Assembly (NCBI GenBank): GCA_902470065.1
Contig: CABRFA010000022.1
Coordinates: forward strand, 1-11,207
Length of the DNA: 11,207 nucleotides
Origin: an uncultured Collinsella sp.
Lineage (GTDB): Bacteria > Actinomycetota > Coriobacteriia > Coriobacteriales > Coriobacteriaceae
Reading direction: 5' to 3'
This document shows, one piece after another, positions 1 through 6,097 of the stretch; within the stretch, counting starts at the first letter, position 1, and every line of letters begins with the position of its first letter. A program made the position numbers and the translations under genes. The notes beneath the pieces are model-generated. The model made no database searches. It was not told where the DNA came from and saw only the letters and a program-made list of their open reading frames with translations.

Positions 1-508
1 CGGGCGCGACGGGGGCCTTGAGCAGCTTGTCCTCGGCGGTGGGCTCGAGACCGGCCGAGCCGTGGGACATACAGGAGCTCATAAGCACAAAGACCAGACA
101 GGTGAGGATAGAGCACAGTGCGAGGCGAAGTCGACGAGCCGGCAGGGCGGGGGCACTCACGTGCGATGTCGAGCGGTAAGGCTTGCCGTCGCGTCCGCCT
201 TGGGGATGCGAAAAGAAGCGGTTGATATGGATGCCGGGCTGACGTACGCCGTTGCGGCGCAGCTGCGGAACCTCGGCCTGACGCTGTCGAGTGCGCGCGC
301 CCAAGCGGCTATCTTGCTGCGCGCTTGTGCCCATGCTCGGACGGCCACTCTGCCGCGTTCTGCTTGTCTGCTGCCGAGACGAAGGCCTGGGTTGCTCTTG
401 AGGGCGTTGCGGATTGCTGCTCGTGGCGCTTCTGGGCGTCGGCGCGGTACGGCCAGCAAGGCGAACGCTTTGTCGCCGTTGATCACCGTCGTTGTATCCG
501 TATGCCAT
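1..508 (-). CDS. Partial gene: basic Q/R/S/P-rich single-pass membrane protein, C-terminus beyond window
   Basis: The reading frame from the ATG at 508 (complement) stays open to the left edge, giving 169 codons of an incomplete protein. A Shine-Dalgarno-like AAGGCGG (514-520, complement) sits 5 bases before this ATG, and an in-frame stop lies just upstream at 524-526, so 508 is the earliest ATG. Residues 1 to about 125 are strongly basic and rich in Gln, Arg, Ser and Pro, and are probably disordered in the cytoplasm. Residues about 129-145 are hydrophobic (LALCSILTCLVFVLMSS) and form a likely membrane anchor, with the visible C-terminal part outside. An alternative start is the GTG at 160, which would give a short signal peptide ending in a lipobox-like MSSC, but no ribosome site precedes it. 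I do not recognise the family; the functional domain is probably outside the window. It is divergent from the permease gene. Confidence 0.6.
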   Translation of the reverse strand, partial: MAYGYNDGDQRRQSVRLAGRTAPTPRSATSSNPQRPQEQPRPSSRQQTSRTRQSGRPSMGTSAQQDSRLGARTRQRQAEVPQLRRNGVRQPGIHINRFFSHPQGGRDGKPYRSTSHVSAPALPARRLRLALCSILTCLVFVLMSSCMSHGSAGLEPTAEDKLLKAPVAP

Positions 509-696
509 TCGTACCGCCTTGTCTCATGTATAACCTGTCTATCCTACAAAAAAGATGTGCAACAAATGGGTCTGCGCGTCAAAAGCTCGGTAAACGGTAC
601 GAAAGGCGCAAAACATACGGCCTCAAAAACATCTCTCTATGCGTCCGATGAGCGTGCGCCCGTCGGACGGGCGGCAACAATGAGCGGCAAACCGTG

Positions 697-726
697 CCGT
701 TCGTCCCAAAAACGGCGCCGCTCGTT
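697..726 (+). promoter_or_regulatory. Candidate LytTR-type operator: 9-bp direct repeat with 12-bp spacer
   Basis: CCGTTCGTC (697-705) and CCGCTCGTT (718-726) match at 7 of 9 positions and start exactly 21 bases apart. Established knowledge: LytTR regulators such as AgrA bind two 9-bp direct repeats separated by about 12 bp, and the first copy here equals the published AlgR box CCGTTCGTC. The second copy touches a possible -35 box, the place an activator would occupy. Two LytTR-system loci lie within this window. Regulation of the permease by one of them is inference. Confidence 0.4.
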
Positions 727-756
727 TTACAGTTCTGCCTTCGGTCGAGCTACAAG
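726..756 (+). promoter_or_regulatory. Possible permease promoter with long spacer
   Basis: TTTACA (726-731) resembles a -35 box and TACAAG (751-756) a weak -10, with a 19-base spacer. An over-long spacer fits an activator-dependent promoter, as at the AgrA-controlled promoters. The match is weak and rests mainly on its position beside the direct repeats. Confidence 0.25.
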
Positions 757-790
757 CGGCCGTGCTGCGCCAAGGCCGTATCTTAAAGCC

Positions 791-824
791 ACGAAATAAA
801 AGAGCGCGGTAAAACAGACCGCGC
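791..824 (-). terminator. Hairpin with T-rich tail on the minus strand
   Basis: A perfect 7-bp stem (GCGCGGT 804-810 with ACCGCGC 818-824, 7-base loop) is followed, read on the minus strand, by TCTTTTATTT. That is the layout of an intrinsic terminator for leftward transcription and could shield the minus-strand gene from antisense reads out of the permease. On the plus strand there is no T-run, so it would be only a leader hairpin there. Confidence 0.35.
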
Positions 825-868
825 AAGGGGTGACGTCAAGGGGCGTCAAAAAGGAAAGGAGGGGAACA

Positions 869-2320
869 ATGGCGGACAAGAACGCAGAAGTTGCAGTCGA
901 GGATAACGGCGGCATGAAGAAAACGCTTTCGCTCTGGAACTTCTTCACCATCGGTTTCGGTGCCATCATCGGTACCGGTTGGGTTCTGCAGGTCGGCGAC
1001 TGGATGGTCGTGGGCGGCGGTCCCGTTCCCGCTATGATCGCATTCCTCTTGGGTGCAATCTTCCTCGTGCCCGTCGGAGCTGTTTTCGGTGAGCTCACGG
1101 CTGCTATCCCCATCTCGGGCGGCATCGTCGAGTATGTCGATCGTAGCTTTGGCCGTACGCTGAGCTACATCACCGGATGGCTTTTGGCTCTGGGCAACGG
1201 TATCCTGTGCCCGTGGGAGGCCATCGCCATTTCGACCCTCGTGTCCGAGATGTTCGGCAGCCTGCCTGGTCTTGAGTGGCTGCGCGCCGTCAAGCTCTAC
1301 ACCATCCTGGGCGCCGACGTTTACCTGTTCCCGACGCTGATCGCGCTCGGCTTCGCAGCCTACGTCATCTTCCTCAACTTCCGCGGCGCCAGCTCGGCCG
1401 CCAAGCTCCAGGCCTTCCTGACCAAGGCTCTGCTCTGCGGCATGCTGCTCGCCATGGGCGTCTCGCTGTTCACCGGCTCGCCGGACAATGCCATGCCCGT
1501 GTTCTCCCAGGTCACCGGCGCTGGCGGCGGCAAGGCCGCTACCGAGGGCGCCAGCCTGTTCGCCGGCATCGTGTCGGTCCTGGTTCTGACCCCGTTCTTC
1601 TACGCCGGTTTCGACACCATTCCTCAGCAGGCTGAGGAAGCAGCCGAGGGCCTCAACTGGAACAAGTTCGGCAAGATCATCTCCCTGGCCCTGCTGGCCG
1701 CCGGCGGCTTCTACATGGTCTGCATCTACTCGTTCGGCACCATCCTCGACTGGCATGAGTTTGTTAAGAGCCCGGTTCCCGCGCTTGCCTGCCTCAAGGG
1801 TATCAACATGCTCCTGTACCTGGCCATGCTCGTCATCGCCACGCTTGGACCCATGGGCCCGATGAACTCCTTCTACGGCGCCACGAGCCGCATCATGCTC
1901 GCCATGGGCCGCAAGGGCCAACTGCCCGAGAAGTTCGCCGAGGTCGACCCCAAGTCCGGCGCTCCCAAGCTCGCCTGCGTCGTTCTGGGCGTTATCACCG
2001 TCATCGGTCCGTTCCTGGGCAAGAACATGCTCATTCCTCTGACCAACGTGTCGGCTCTCGCCTTCATCTTCTCCTGCGGTATGGTCGCCCTCGCCTGCCT
2101 GCGCATGCGCTTCACCGAGCCCGACCTGCCTCGTCCCTACGAGGTGCCCGGCGGCAAGTTTGGCATCGGCCTCGCTATCGCTGCCTGCGCCATCATCATC
2201 GGCCTGCTCGTGATCCCGTTCTCTCCCGCCTCCCTCAACATGGTGGAGTGGAGCATCGTGATCGGCTGGTTGGCTATTGGCCTGGCCCTCATGGCTTTCA
2301 CCAATTCCCGCAAAAAGTAA
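869..2320 (+). CDS. APC-superfamily amino-acid permease
   Basis: This 483-residue inner-membrane transporter should import an amino acid or related small amide by ion coupling or exchange. The ATG at 869 is chosen because AGGAGGGG (857-864) precedes it at normal spacing; the upstream in-frame GTG at 830 would add 13 residues with no better site. It has a short hydrophilic N-terminus and then about twelve hydrophobic segments. Family marks are GFGAIIGTGW (residues 29-38, the glycine-rich break in helix 1), GFDTIPQQAEEA (247-258, helix 6 region) and SRIMLAMGRKGQLP (340-353). The length is typical of the AA_permease_2 type. The amidohydrolase gene follows after 132 bases on the same strand, so the transported compound is probably that enzyme's substrate. 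Codon use is strongly biased, suggesting high expression. The substrate cannot be read from the sequence. Confidence 0.9.
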   Translation: MADKNAEVAVEDNGGMKKTLSLWNFFTIGFGAIIGTGWVLQVGDWMVVGGGPVPAMIAFLLGAIFLVPVGAVFGELTAAIPISGGIVEYVDRSFGRTLSYITGWLLALGNGILCPWEAIAISTLVSEMFGSLPGLEWLRAVKLYTILGADVYLFPTLIALGFAAYVIFLNFRGASSAAKLQAFLTKALLCGMLLAMGVSLFTGSPDNAMPVFSQVTGAGGGKAATEGASLFAGIVSVLVLTPFFYAGFDTIPQQAEEAAEGLNWNKFGKIISLALLAAGGFYMVCIYSFGTILDWHEFVKSPVPALACLKGINMLLYLAMLVIATLGPMGPMNSFYGATSRIMLAMGRKGQLPEKFAEVDPKSGAPKLACVVLGVITVIGPFLGKNMLIPLTNVSALAFIFSCGMVALACLRMRFTEPDLPRPYEVPGGKFGIGLAIAACAIIIGLLVIPFSPASLNMVEWSIVIGWLAIGLALMAFTNSRKK

Positions 2321-2452
2321 CGCCTAGTCGGGGCGGACCAGGTACGCGGGGCCCTCTCTTCCGCGCACCGAACCCGGCATCACCTGGGTAGCTTTGTGAG
2401 GCCGCGACCCAACACGGCCTCGCCCCCATATATGGATCCATAAGGAGGAACC
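2321..2452 (+). other. Hairpin-rich intercistronic leader
   Basis: Three small inverted repeats follow each other: 2341-2349 with 2361-2369 (9 bp, one mismatch), 2372-2377 with 2383-2389 (one bulge), and 2398-2404 with 2415-2421 (7 bp perfect). They are followed by overlapping palindromes CCATATATGG (2426-2435) and TGGATCCA (2433-2440), then the AAGGAGG ribosome site (2442-2448). None has a T-run, so these are not classic terminators. They may stabilise or process the mRNA between the two genes. I recognise no riboswitch class. Confidence 0.35.
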
Positions 2453-3730
2453 ATGTCCACTAAGTATGCAATCGTTGGCGGCAAGCTCATCGACGGTACC
2501 GGTGCCGAGCCGGTCGAGAACTCCCTCGTTCTCGTCGACGACAACGGCAAGATCGAGTACGCCGGCACTATGCAGGACCTTCCCGAGGGCGTTGAGGTTA
2601 TCGATGCCGCCGGCAAGACCGTCCTTCCCGGCCTGATCGACACCCACCTGCACTTCTCGGGCAACCTGACCGACGATGACACCGATTGGGTCATGCAGCC
2701 GCTCCTCGAGAAGCAGGCCGTCGCCGTCAAGCAGGCCTACGACTGCCTCACCCACGGCCTCACCACCGTCTGCGAGATCGGCCGCTTTGGTATCCAGATC
2801 CGTGACTGCATCGACAAGGGCGTCTTTAAGGGCCCGCGCGTTCTGGCCACCGGCCTCGGCTTCTGCCGCGTTGCCGGCCACGGTGACTCCCACCACTGCA
2901 CCCAGGAGCTCAACAAGGAATCCCATCCCTGGGGCGACCAGGTCGACGGTCCTTGGGATCTGCGCAAGGCCGTCCGTCGTCGCCTGCGCGAGAACCCCGA
3001 TGCCATCAAGATCTGGGCTACCGGTGGCGGCATCTGGCGCTGGGACTCCGGTCGCGACCAGCACTACTGCTCCGAGGAGATCCAGGCCGTGGTCGACGAG
3101 GCAAAGATGGTCGGCATCCCCGTGTGGAGCCACTGCTACAACAACCACGCCGCTGCCTACGATTCCGTTCGCTTTGGCTGCGAGCAGCTGATTCACGGTT
3201 TCGATATCGATGAGCGCACCATGGACCTCATGGCCGAGCAGGGCACCTTCTTCACCCCGACGATCGCCTTCCTGCCCACCTGGTACGCCACCTATCCGCC
3301 CGTCTACGTCCCCGAGCTGCACGACAAGTACGAGGGCACCCTGGTCGAGAAGGAGCTGCAGCGCAACTACGACTGCCTGCGCGAGGCCAAGAAGCGCGGC
3401 GTCGTCATGACGATCGGCTCCGACTCCTTCTCCTTCGTCACCCCGTACGGCACCTGCTCCATCGAGGAGATGTACGAGTTCGTCGACAAGATCGGCTTCA
3501 CCCCGGTCGAGACCATCACCTGCGCCACCCTCAACGGTGCCAAGATGTGCCACATCGAGGACGAGACCGGTTCCATCGAGGCCGGCAAGTGCGCCGACCT
3601 GCTGGTCGTCAACGGTGACGTCGCCGCCGACATCCACGTGCTCAACACCGACAACATGGACGTCATCATGAAGGACGGCTGGATTGTCGAGGCCGGCACC
3701 TTCGGCGAGGCAAACAAGTACAGCGCCTAA
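2453..3730 (+). CDS. Metal-dependent amidohydrolase (imidazolonepropionase / Xaa-Pro dipeptidase-like)
   Basis: This 425-residue cytoplasmic enzyme belongs to the amidohydrolase superfamily and should hydrolyse a C-N bond in a cyclic amide, N-acyl amino acid or dipeptide. It starts at an ATG 4 bases after AAGGAGG. The usual order of parts is visible: an N-terminal beta-sandwich strand set (IVGGKLIDGTGAEP, residues 7-20), the entry motif PGLIDTHLHFSG with metal ligands His65 and His67, Lys186 in DAIKIWATGGG (the likely carboxylated bridging lysine), His227 in WSHCYNN, His248 in LIHGFD and Asp324 in TIGSDSF. The C-terminus returns to the beta-sandwich (GSIEAGKCADLLVVNGD, 373-389). All core ligands are present, so it should be active. 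It follows the permease, suggesting a catabolic pair, and an intrinsic terminator closes the unit. It lacks the context of a histidine-degradation cluster, so hutI is not assigned. The exact substrate is unknown. Confidence 0.9.
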   Translation: MSTKYAIVGGKLIDGTGAEPVENSLVLVDDNGKIEYAGTMQDLPEGVEVIDAAGKTVLPGLIDTHLHFSGNLTDDDTDWVMQPLLEKQAVAVKQAYDCLTHGLTTVCEIGRFGIQIRDCIDKGVFKGPRVLATGLGFCRVAGHGDSHHCTQELNKESHPWGDQVDGPWDLRKAVRRRLRENPDAIKIWATGGGIWRWDSGRDQHYCSEEIQAVVDEAKMVGIPVWSHCYNNHAAAYDSVRFGCEQLIHGFDIDERTMDLMAEQGTFFTPTIAFLPTWYATYPPVYVPELHDKYEGTLVEKELQRNYDCLREAKKRGVVMTIGSDSFSFVTPYGTCSIEEMYEFVDKIGFTPVETITCATLNGAKMCHIEDETGSIEAGKCADLLVVNGDVAADIHVLNTDNMDVIMKDGWIVEAGTFGEANKYSA

Positions 3731-3771
3731 GCTACCGTTCATCGATGGCTTGATGTAAAACACAGTATTTG

Positions 3772-3786
3772 ATTGCATAATGCAAT
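3772..3786. repeat. Perfect 15-bp palindrome
   Basis: ATTGCAT-A-ATGCAAT has two perfect 7-base arms around one central base. It lies 41 bases after the amidohydrolase stop and just before the terminator. It may be an operator for the kinase gene that starts at 3842 or simply a second small hairpin at the transcript end. No regulator can be assigned. Confidence 0.45.
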
Positions 3787-3787
3787 G

Positions 3788-3815
3788 GAGAGGGTCGCTT
3801 GCGGCCCTCTTTATT
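3788..3815 (+). terminator. Intrinsic terminator after the amidohydrolase
   Basis: AGAGGGTCGC (3789-3798) pairs with GCGGCCCTCT (3801-3810), about 10 bp with one G-T pair and a tight TT turn, followed by TTATT. This ends the permease/amidohydrolase transcript and separates it from the two-component genes. Confidence 0.8.
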
Positions 3816-3841
3816 GCTATGGGTGCGATAGATAAAAGGGG

Positions 3842-5233
3842 ATGACGGTGGATTTAAACAGGCTGATTCTGGGCAAGAGCTACAACTCTACCAAGGTCTT
3901 TCGCACGGCACAGCACGTGGTCCAGGCCATCCTGCTCGGTGTTGTCGTTCCGGCGCTTATCCTGCTGCTTATCTGGGATTTAACCGATAATCCCAACCCC
4001 GTTCCGGGCGTTGTCGTTATTGCCGGCATGGTCATGCTGTGCTTCTTTTTCTCGTATGTCTTTGTGGTCCCCGACGACCTCACATCGAGCGCAACCGACC
4101 GTACGCTCGCCATCGCATCAAAAATATTCGCCTACACGTCGCGCGGCCTTACGCCCGAAGCGGCCCTGGGCGCCTCTAAAATTATCCTGTCCGAGACCAT
4201 CGCCTCTGCCATCTGCTTTACCGATGGCAAACAGGTGTTGGCAAGCTGGGGCGAGGACTCGGCAAAGTGCCCCGCCGGCACCCCGGTCGTGCTCAAGACA
4301 ACGCTCAGTGTGATTGAGACGGGCGAGCAGAGCGTGTTTTCGCGTGACACCTCCAATGAGACGGGCGGCTATTTTCCCCGCCTGCGCGCCGGCATCGTCG
4401 CGCCGCTTACCGTGCGCGGGCATTGCGTGGGTACGCTCGAGCTGTACTATCCCCGCCTGAGCAGCATCGATATGCGCCAGACGGCGTTGGCCTCGGGCTT
4501 TGCCGATCTCATCTCCACGCAGCTCGCCAGCTTTGAGCTCGAGCGCCAGGACGAGCTTACGGCCCGCGTGGAGCTGCGCGCCTTGCAATCGCAGGTCGAT
4601 CCTCATTTTCTGTTTAACACCATCAGCACGATCGTGTCGCTCGTTCGAACCGAGCCCGACAAGGCGCGATCGCTGCTGATCGACTTTTCCAATTACTATC
4701 GTCAGACGCTTTCTGACTCCGATACGCTCACCACGCTCGAGCACGAGGTGGAACAGGGCACTCGTTATATCAATCTTATGCAGGCCCGGTATGGCGACGG
4801 CCGTCTGCGCGTTTCGGTCGACATCGACTTTGAGGTGCGCGACAGCCTGGTACCGCCGTTTATCTTGCAGCCGCTGCTCGAAAACTGCATCAAGCATGCG
4901 CAGCGCGAGACCGAGCCGCTTTCTATTCGTGTTAGGGCTTTTGAGACCGATGACGGCTTGGAGATCATCGTCGAAGATGACGGCATCGGGATGAGCGAAG
5001 AAGTCTGCGCGCATCTGTTTGAGCAGCATCGCCGAGAGGAGCCCGAGAGCATTACCGCCGACGGCTCCGTCAAGCGAGGTTGCGGCCTGGCGCTCTTCAA
5101 CGTGCTTCAGCGCATCCATTTCTTTTACGGAGAAGATTCTGGCATGCGCGTGAAGTCCCAGGAGGGCGTGGGAACGCAGGTCATCGTTGAGTTGAACGGC
5201 GAGCCGCATGAGCCGGCGCCGCTAACGGTGTAG
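3842..5233 (+). CDS. LytS-type sensor histidine kinase, two-helix form
   Basis: This 463-residue membrane kinase should autophosphorylate on His255 and pass phosphate to the regulator encoded 38 bases downstream. Two hydrophobic helices (about 27-45 and 55-76) are joined by a very short polar loop, so there is no real external domain. A middle region (about 80-225) with AGIVAPLTVRGHCVGTLELY (183-202) resembles a GAF fold. A coiled linker leads to the His_kinase motif ALQSQVDPHFLFNTIS (247-262). ATP-binding marks are Asn348 in LLENCIKH, EDDGIGM (378-384) and KRGCGLALFN (411-420). The LytS-type five-helix input domain is absent. Start choice: the ATG at 3842 directly follows AAAAGGGG, which is too close for a ribosome site; the in-frame GTG at 3848 has better spacing and would remove two residues. 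It is a paralogue of the kinase at 9759. The signal is unknown. Confidence 0.92.
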   Translation: MTVDLNRLILGKSYNSTKVFRTAQHVVQAILLGVVVPALILLLIWDLTDNPNPVPGVVVIAGMVMLCFFFSYVFVVPDDLTSSATDRTLAIASKIFAYTSRGLTPEAALGASKIILSETIASAICFTDGKQVLASWGEDSAKCPAGTPVVLKTTLSVIETGEQSVFSRDTSNETGGYFPRLRAGIVAPLTVRGHCVGTLELYYPRLSSIDMRQTALASGFADLISTQLASFELERQDELTARVELRALQSQVDPHFLFNTISTIVSLVRTEPDKARSLLIDFSNYYRQTLSDSDTLTTLEHEVEQGTRYINLMQARYGDGRLRVSVDIDFEVRDSLVPPFILQPLLENCIKHAQRETEPLSIRVRAFETDDGLEIIVEDDGIGMSEEVCAHLFEQHRREEPESITADGSVKRGCGLALFNVLQRIHFFYGEDSGMRVKSQEGVGTQVIVELNGEPHEPAPLTV

Positions 5234-5271
5234 CACGCGGTTGGATTGAGAAAAAAAGAGGGGAAGCGCAT

Positions 5272-6006
5272 ATGTCTGAAGGCTGGAACATCTTGGTGGT
5301 TGATGACGAGCCTCCCATTAGGGCTGAGCTACGCTATCTGTTGGAAAAGGATACGCGTGTGGGTCAGATTGCCGAGGCGGGCAATGTCACCGAAGCCGTG
5401 GAGTCGATTCTGTCGAACAAGCCCGACGTGCTGTTTTTAGACATTACCATGCCCGGTCGCTCGGGAATTGAGCTTGCCGAGACGCTGCAGAACCTAAAGA
5501 CGCCGCCGGTCGTGGTGTTTGTGACGGCATTTGCCGAGTATGCGGCCGATGCCTATAACCTCGATGCTGTCGATTACATCGTCAAGCCGGTCGAGGATGC
5601 CCGCTTGTCAAAGGCGCTCGACAAGATCGAGACTGCCCTGGGCGCTCGCCGTGTCGTCCATGCTCCGCGCCAGCCTTTGCGCCTGACGGTGGATCGCGGG
5701 GGCAAAAAGGTGTTCATTCCCGTGGCGGATGTCTGCTACTTTGAGGCGCGCGCCGATTTTTGCAACGCCGTCTGCGCCGAGGGGACGTACCTGATCAATG
5801 AGTCGATTTCCTCGCTCGAGCGCCGCTTGGCCTCCGAGGGCTTTATCCGTGTCCACCGCAGCTATCTGGTTAATTTGGAAGACGTGCATAATATCGAGAT
5901 CGGCTCCACGGGCCTGATGGAGCTCAGGCTCGATCGCGTAACCTCGACGGTGCCCGTGTCCCGCCGTCGCGCTGCCGAGGTCAAATCGCACTTGGGGCTT
6001 GCGTAA
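5272..6006 (+). CDS. LytTR-family response regulator
   Basis: This 244-residue cytoplasmic DNA-binding regulator is the likely partner of the upstream kinase. The receiver domain (about 5-122) carries the acidic pair Asp11-Asp12, the phospho-acceptor Asp57 in FLDITMP, Thr85 in VTAF and Lys105 in YIVKP. After a short linker, residues about 135-242 form a LytTR domain, recognisable from VCYFEARADFCNAV (154-167) and EGFIRVHRSYLVNLEDV (189-205). Such regulators bind pairs of 9-bp direct repeats, and a candidate pair lies at 697-726. GAGGGG (5258-5263) sits 8 bases before the ATG. The order kinase then regulator with a 38-base gap points to one operon. No clear terminator follows. Confidence 0.93.
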   Translation: MSEGWNILVVDDEPPIRAELRYLLEKDTRVGQIAEAGNVTEAVESILSNKPDVLFLDITMPGRSGIELAETLQNLKTPPVVVFVTAFAEYAADAYNLDAVDYIVKPVEDARLSKALDKIETALGARRVVHAPRQPLRLTVDRGGKKVFIPVADVCYFEARADFCNAVCAEGTYLINESISSLERRLASEGFIRVHRSYLVNLEDVHNIEIGSTGLMELRLDRVTSTVPVSRRRAAEVKSHLGLA

Positions 6007-6038
6007 GGGTCGGTGTGCCATCGTTTGCCGTTACAGGT

Positions 6039-6068
6039 TTGGCATGACTGTGCGGTGGGCATAATGGA
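6039..6068 (+). promoter_or_regulatory. Possible promoter for the phospholipase-like gene
   Basis: CATAAT (6060-6065) lies in GGGCATAATGGA (6057-6068), with TTGGCA (6039-6044) as a possible -35 at a short 15-base spacing. Similar GGGYAYRATGRA elements precede the MFS and glycosyltransferase genes, which adds some support. Confidence 0.4.
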
Positions 6069-6097
6069 TTGCATCGAATGAAATCGAAAGGATTATT

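Larger units (their letters stand above)
509..868. other. Divergent intergenic region
   Basis: These 360 bases separate the minus-strand gene from the permease and hold no convincing gene. They contain a short GC hairpin (arms 657-662 and 668-673, no T-run after it), a pair of 9-base direct repeats (697-705 and 718-726), a possible promoter next to them, a perfect 7-bp hairpin (804-810 with 818-824) and an 8-bp palindrome TGACGTCA at 831-838. Open frames crossing this stretch have no ribosome site and no protein-like composition. I could not pick out a convincing promoter for the minus-strand gene. Confidence 0.6.

Noticed and set aside
157..486. Minus-strand open frame of 109 codons
   Set aside because: It lies in another frame of the minus-strand gene starting at 508, without a ribosome site; the 508 frame reads on into a proper membrane segment and to the window edge.
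657..673. GC hairpin CGCCCG-TCGGA-CGGGCG as a terminator
   Set aside because: No T-run follows on either strand, so termination is not supported.
62..799. Plus-strand open frame of 245 codons
   Set aside because: It overlaps the minus-strand gene that has a ribosome site and a clear membrane segment. The frame has no ribosome site, mixed composition and no recognisable domain, and it runs through the intergenic signals.
836..1921. Minus-strand open frame of 361 codons opposite the permease
   Set aside because: It is rich in Glu, Asp, His, Gln and Gly with no domain, as expected for the complement of a GC-rich gene with strongly biased third positions.
2341..2369. Hairpin after the permease as an intrinsic terminator
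   Set aside because: The stem has a mismatch and an 11-base loop and is not followed by T residues; the next gene is probably co-transcribed.
2453..3730. Assignment of the amidohydrolase as hutI (imidazolonepropionase)
   Set aside because: The fold is shared with several subgroups and no other histidine-degradation gene is nearby, so the specific name is not supported.
3735..3743. CCGTTCATC as a second LytTR site upstream of the first kinase
   Set aside because: It matches 8 of 9 bases of the repeat at 697, but there is no partner copy 21 bases to either side and it lies before the terminator.
2324..3778. Minus-strand open frame of 484 codons opposite the amidohydrolase
   Set aside because: It is longer than the real gene, but its product is a repetitive Val/Gly/Asp/Leu sequence typical of the antisense of a codon-biased gene. 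The plus frame has all amidohydrolase metal ligands and a strong ribosome site.
4118..5209. Minus-strand open frame of 363 codons opposite the first kinase
   Set aside because: Antisense shadow; the plus strand carries complete kinase motifs in order.
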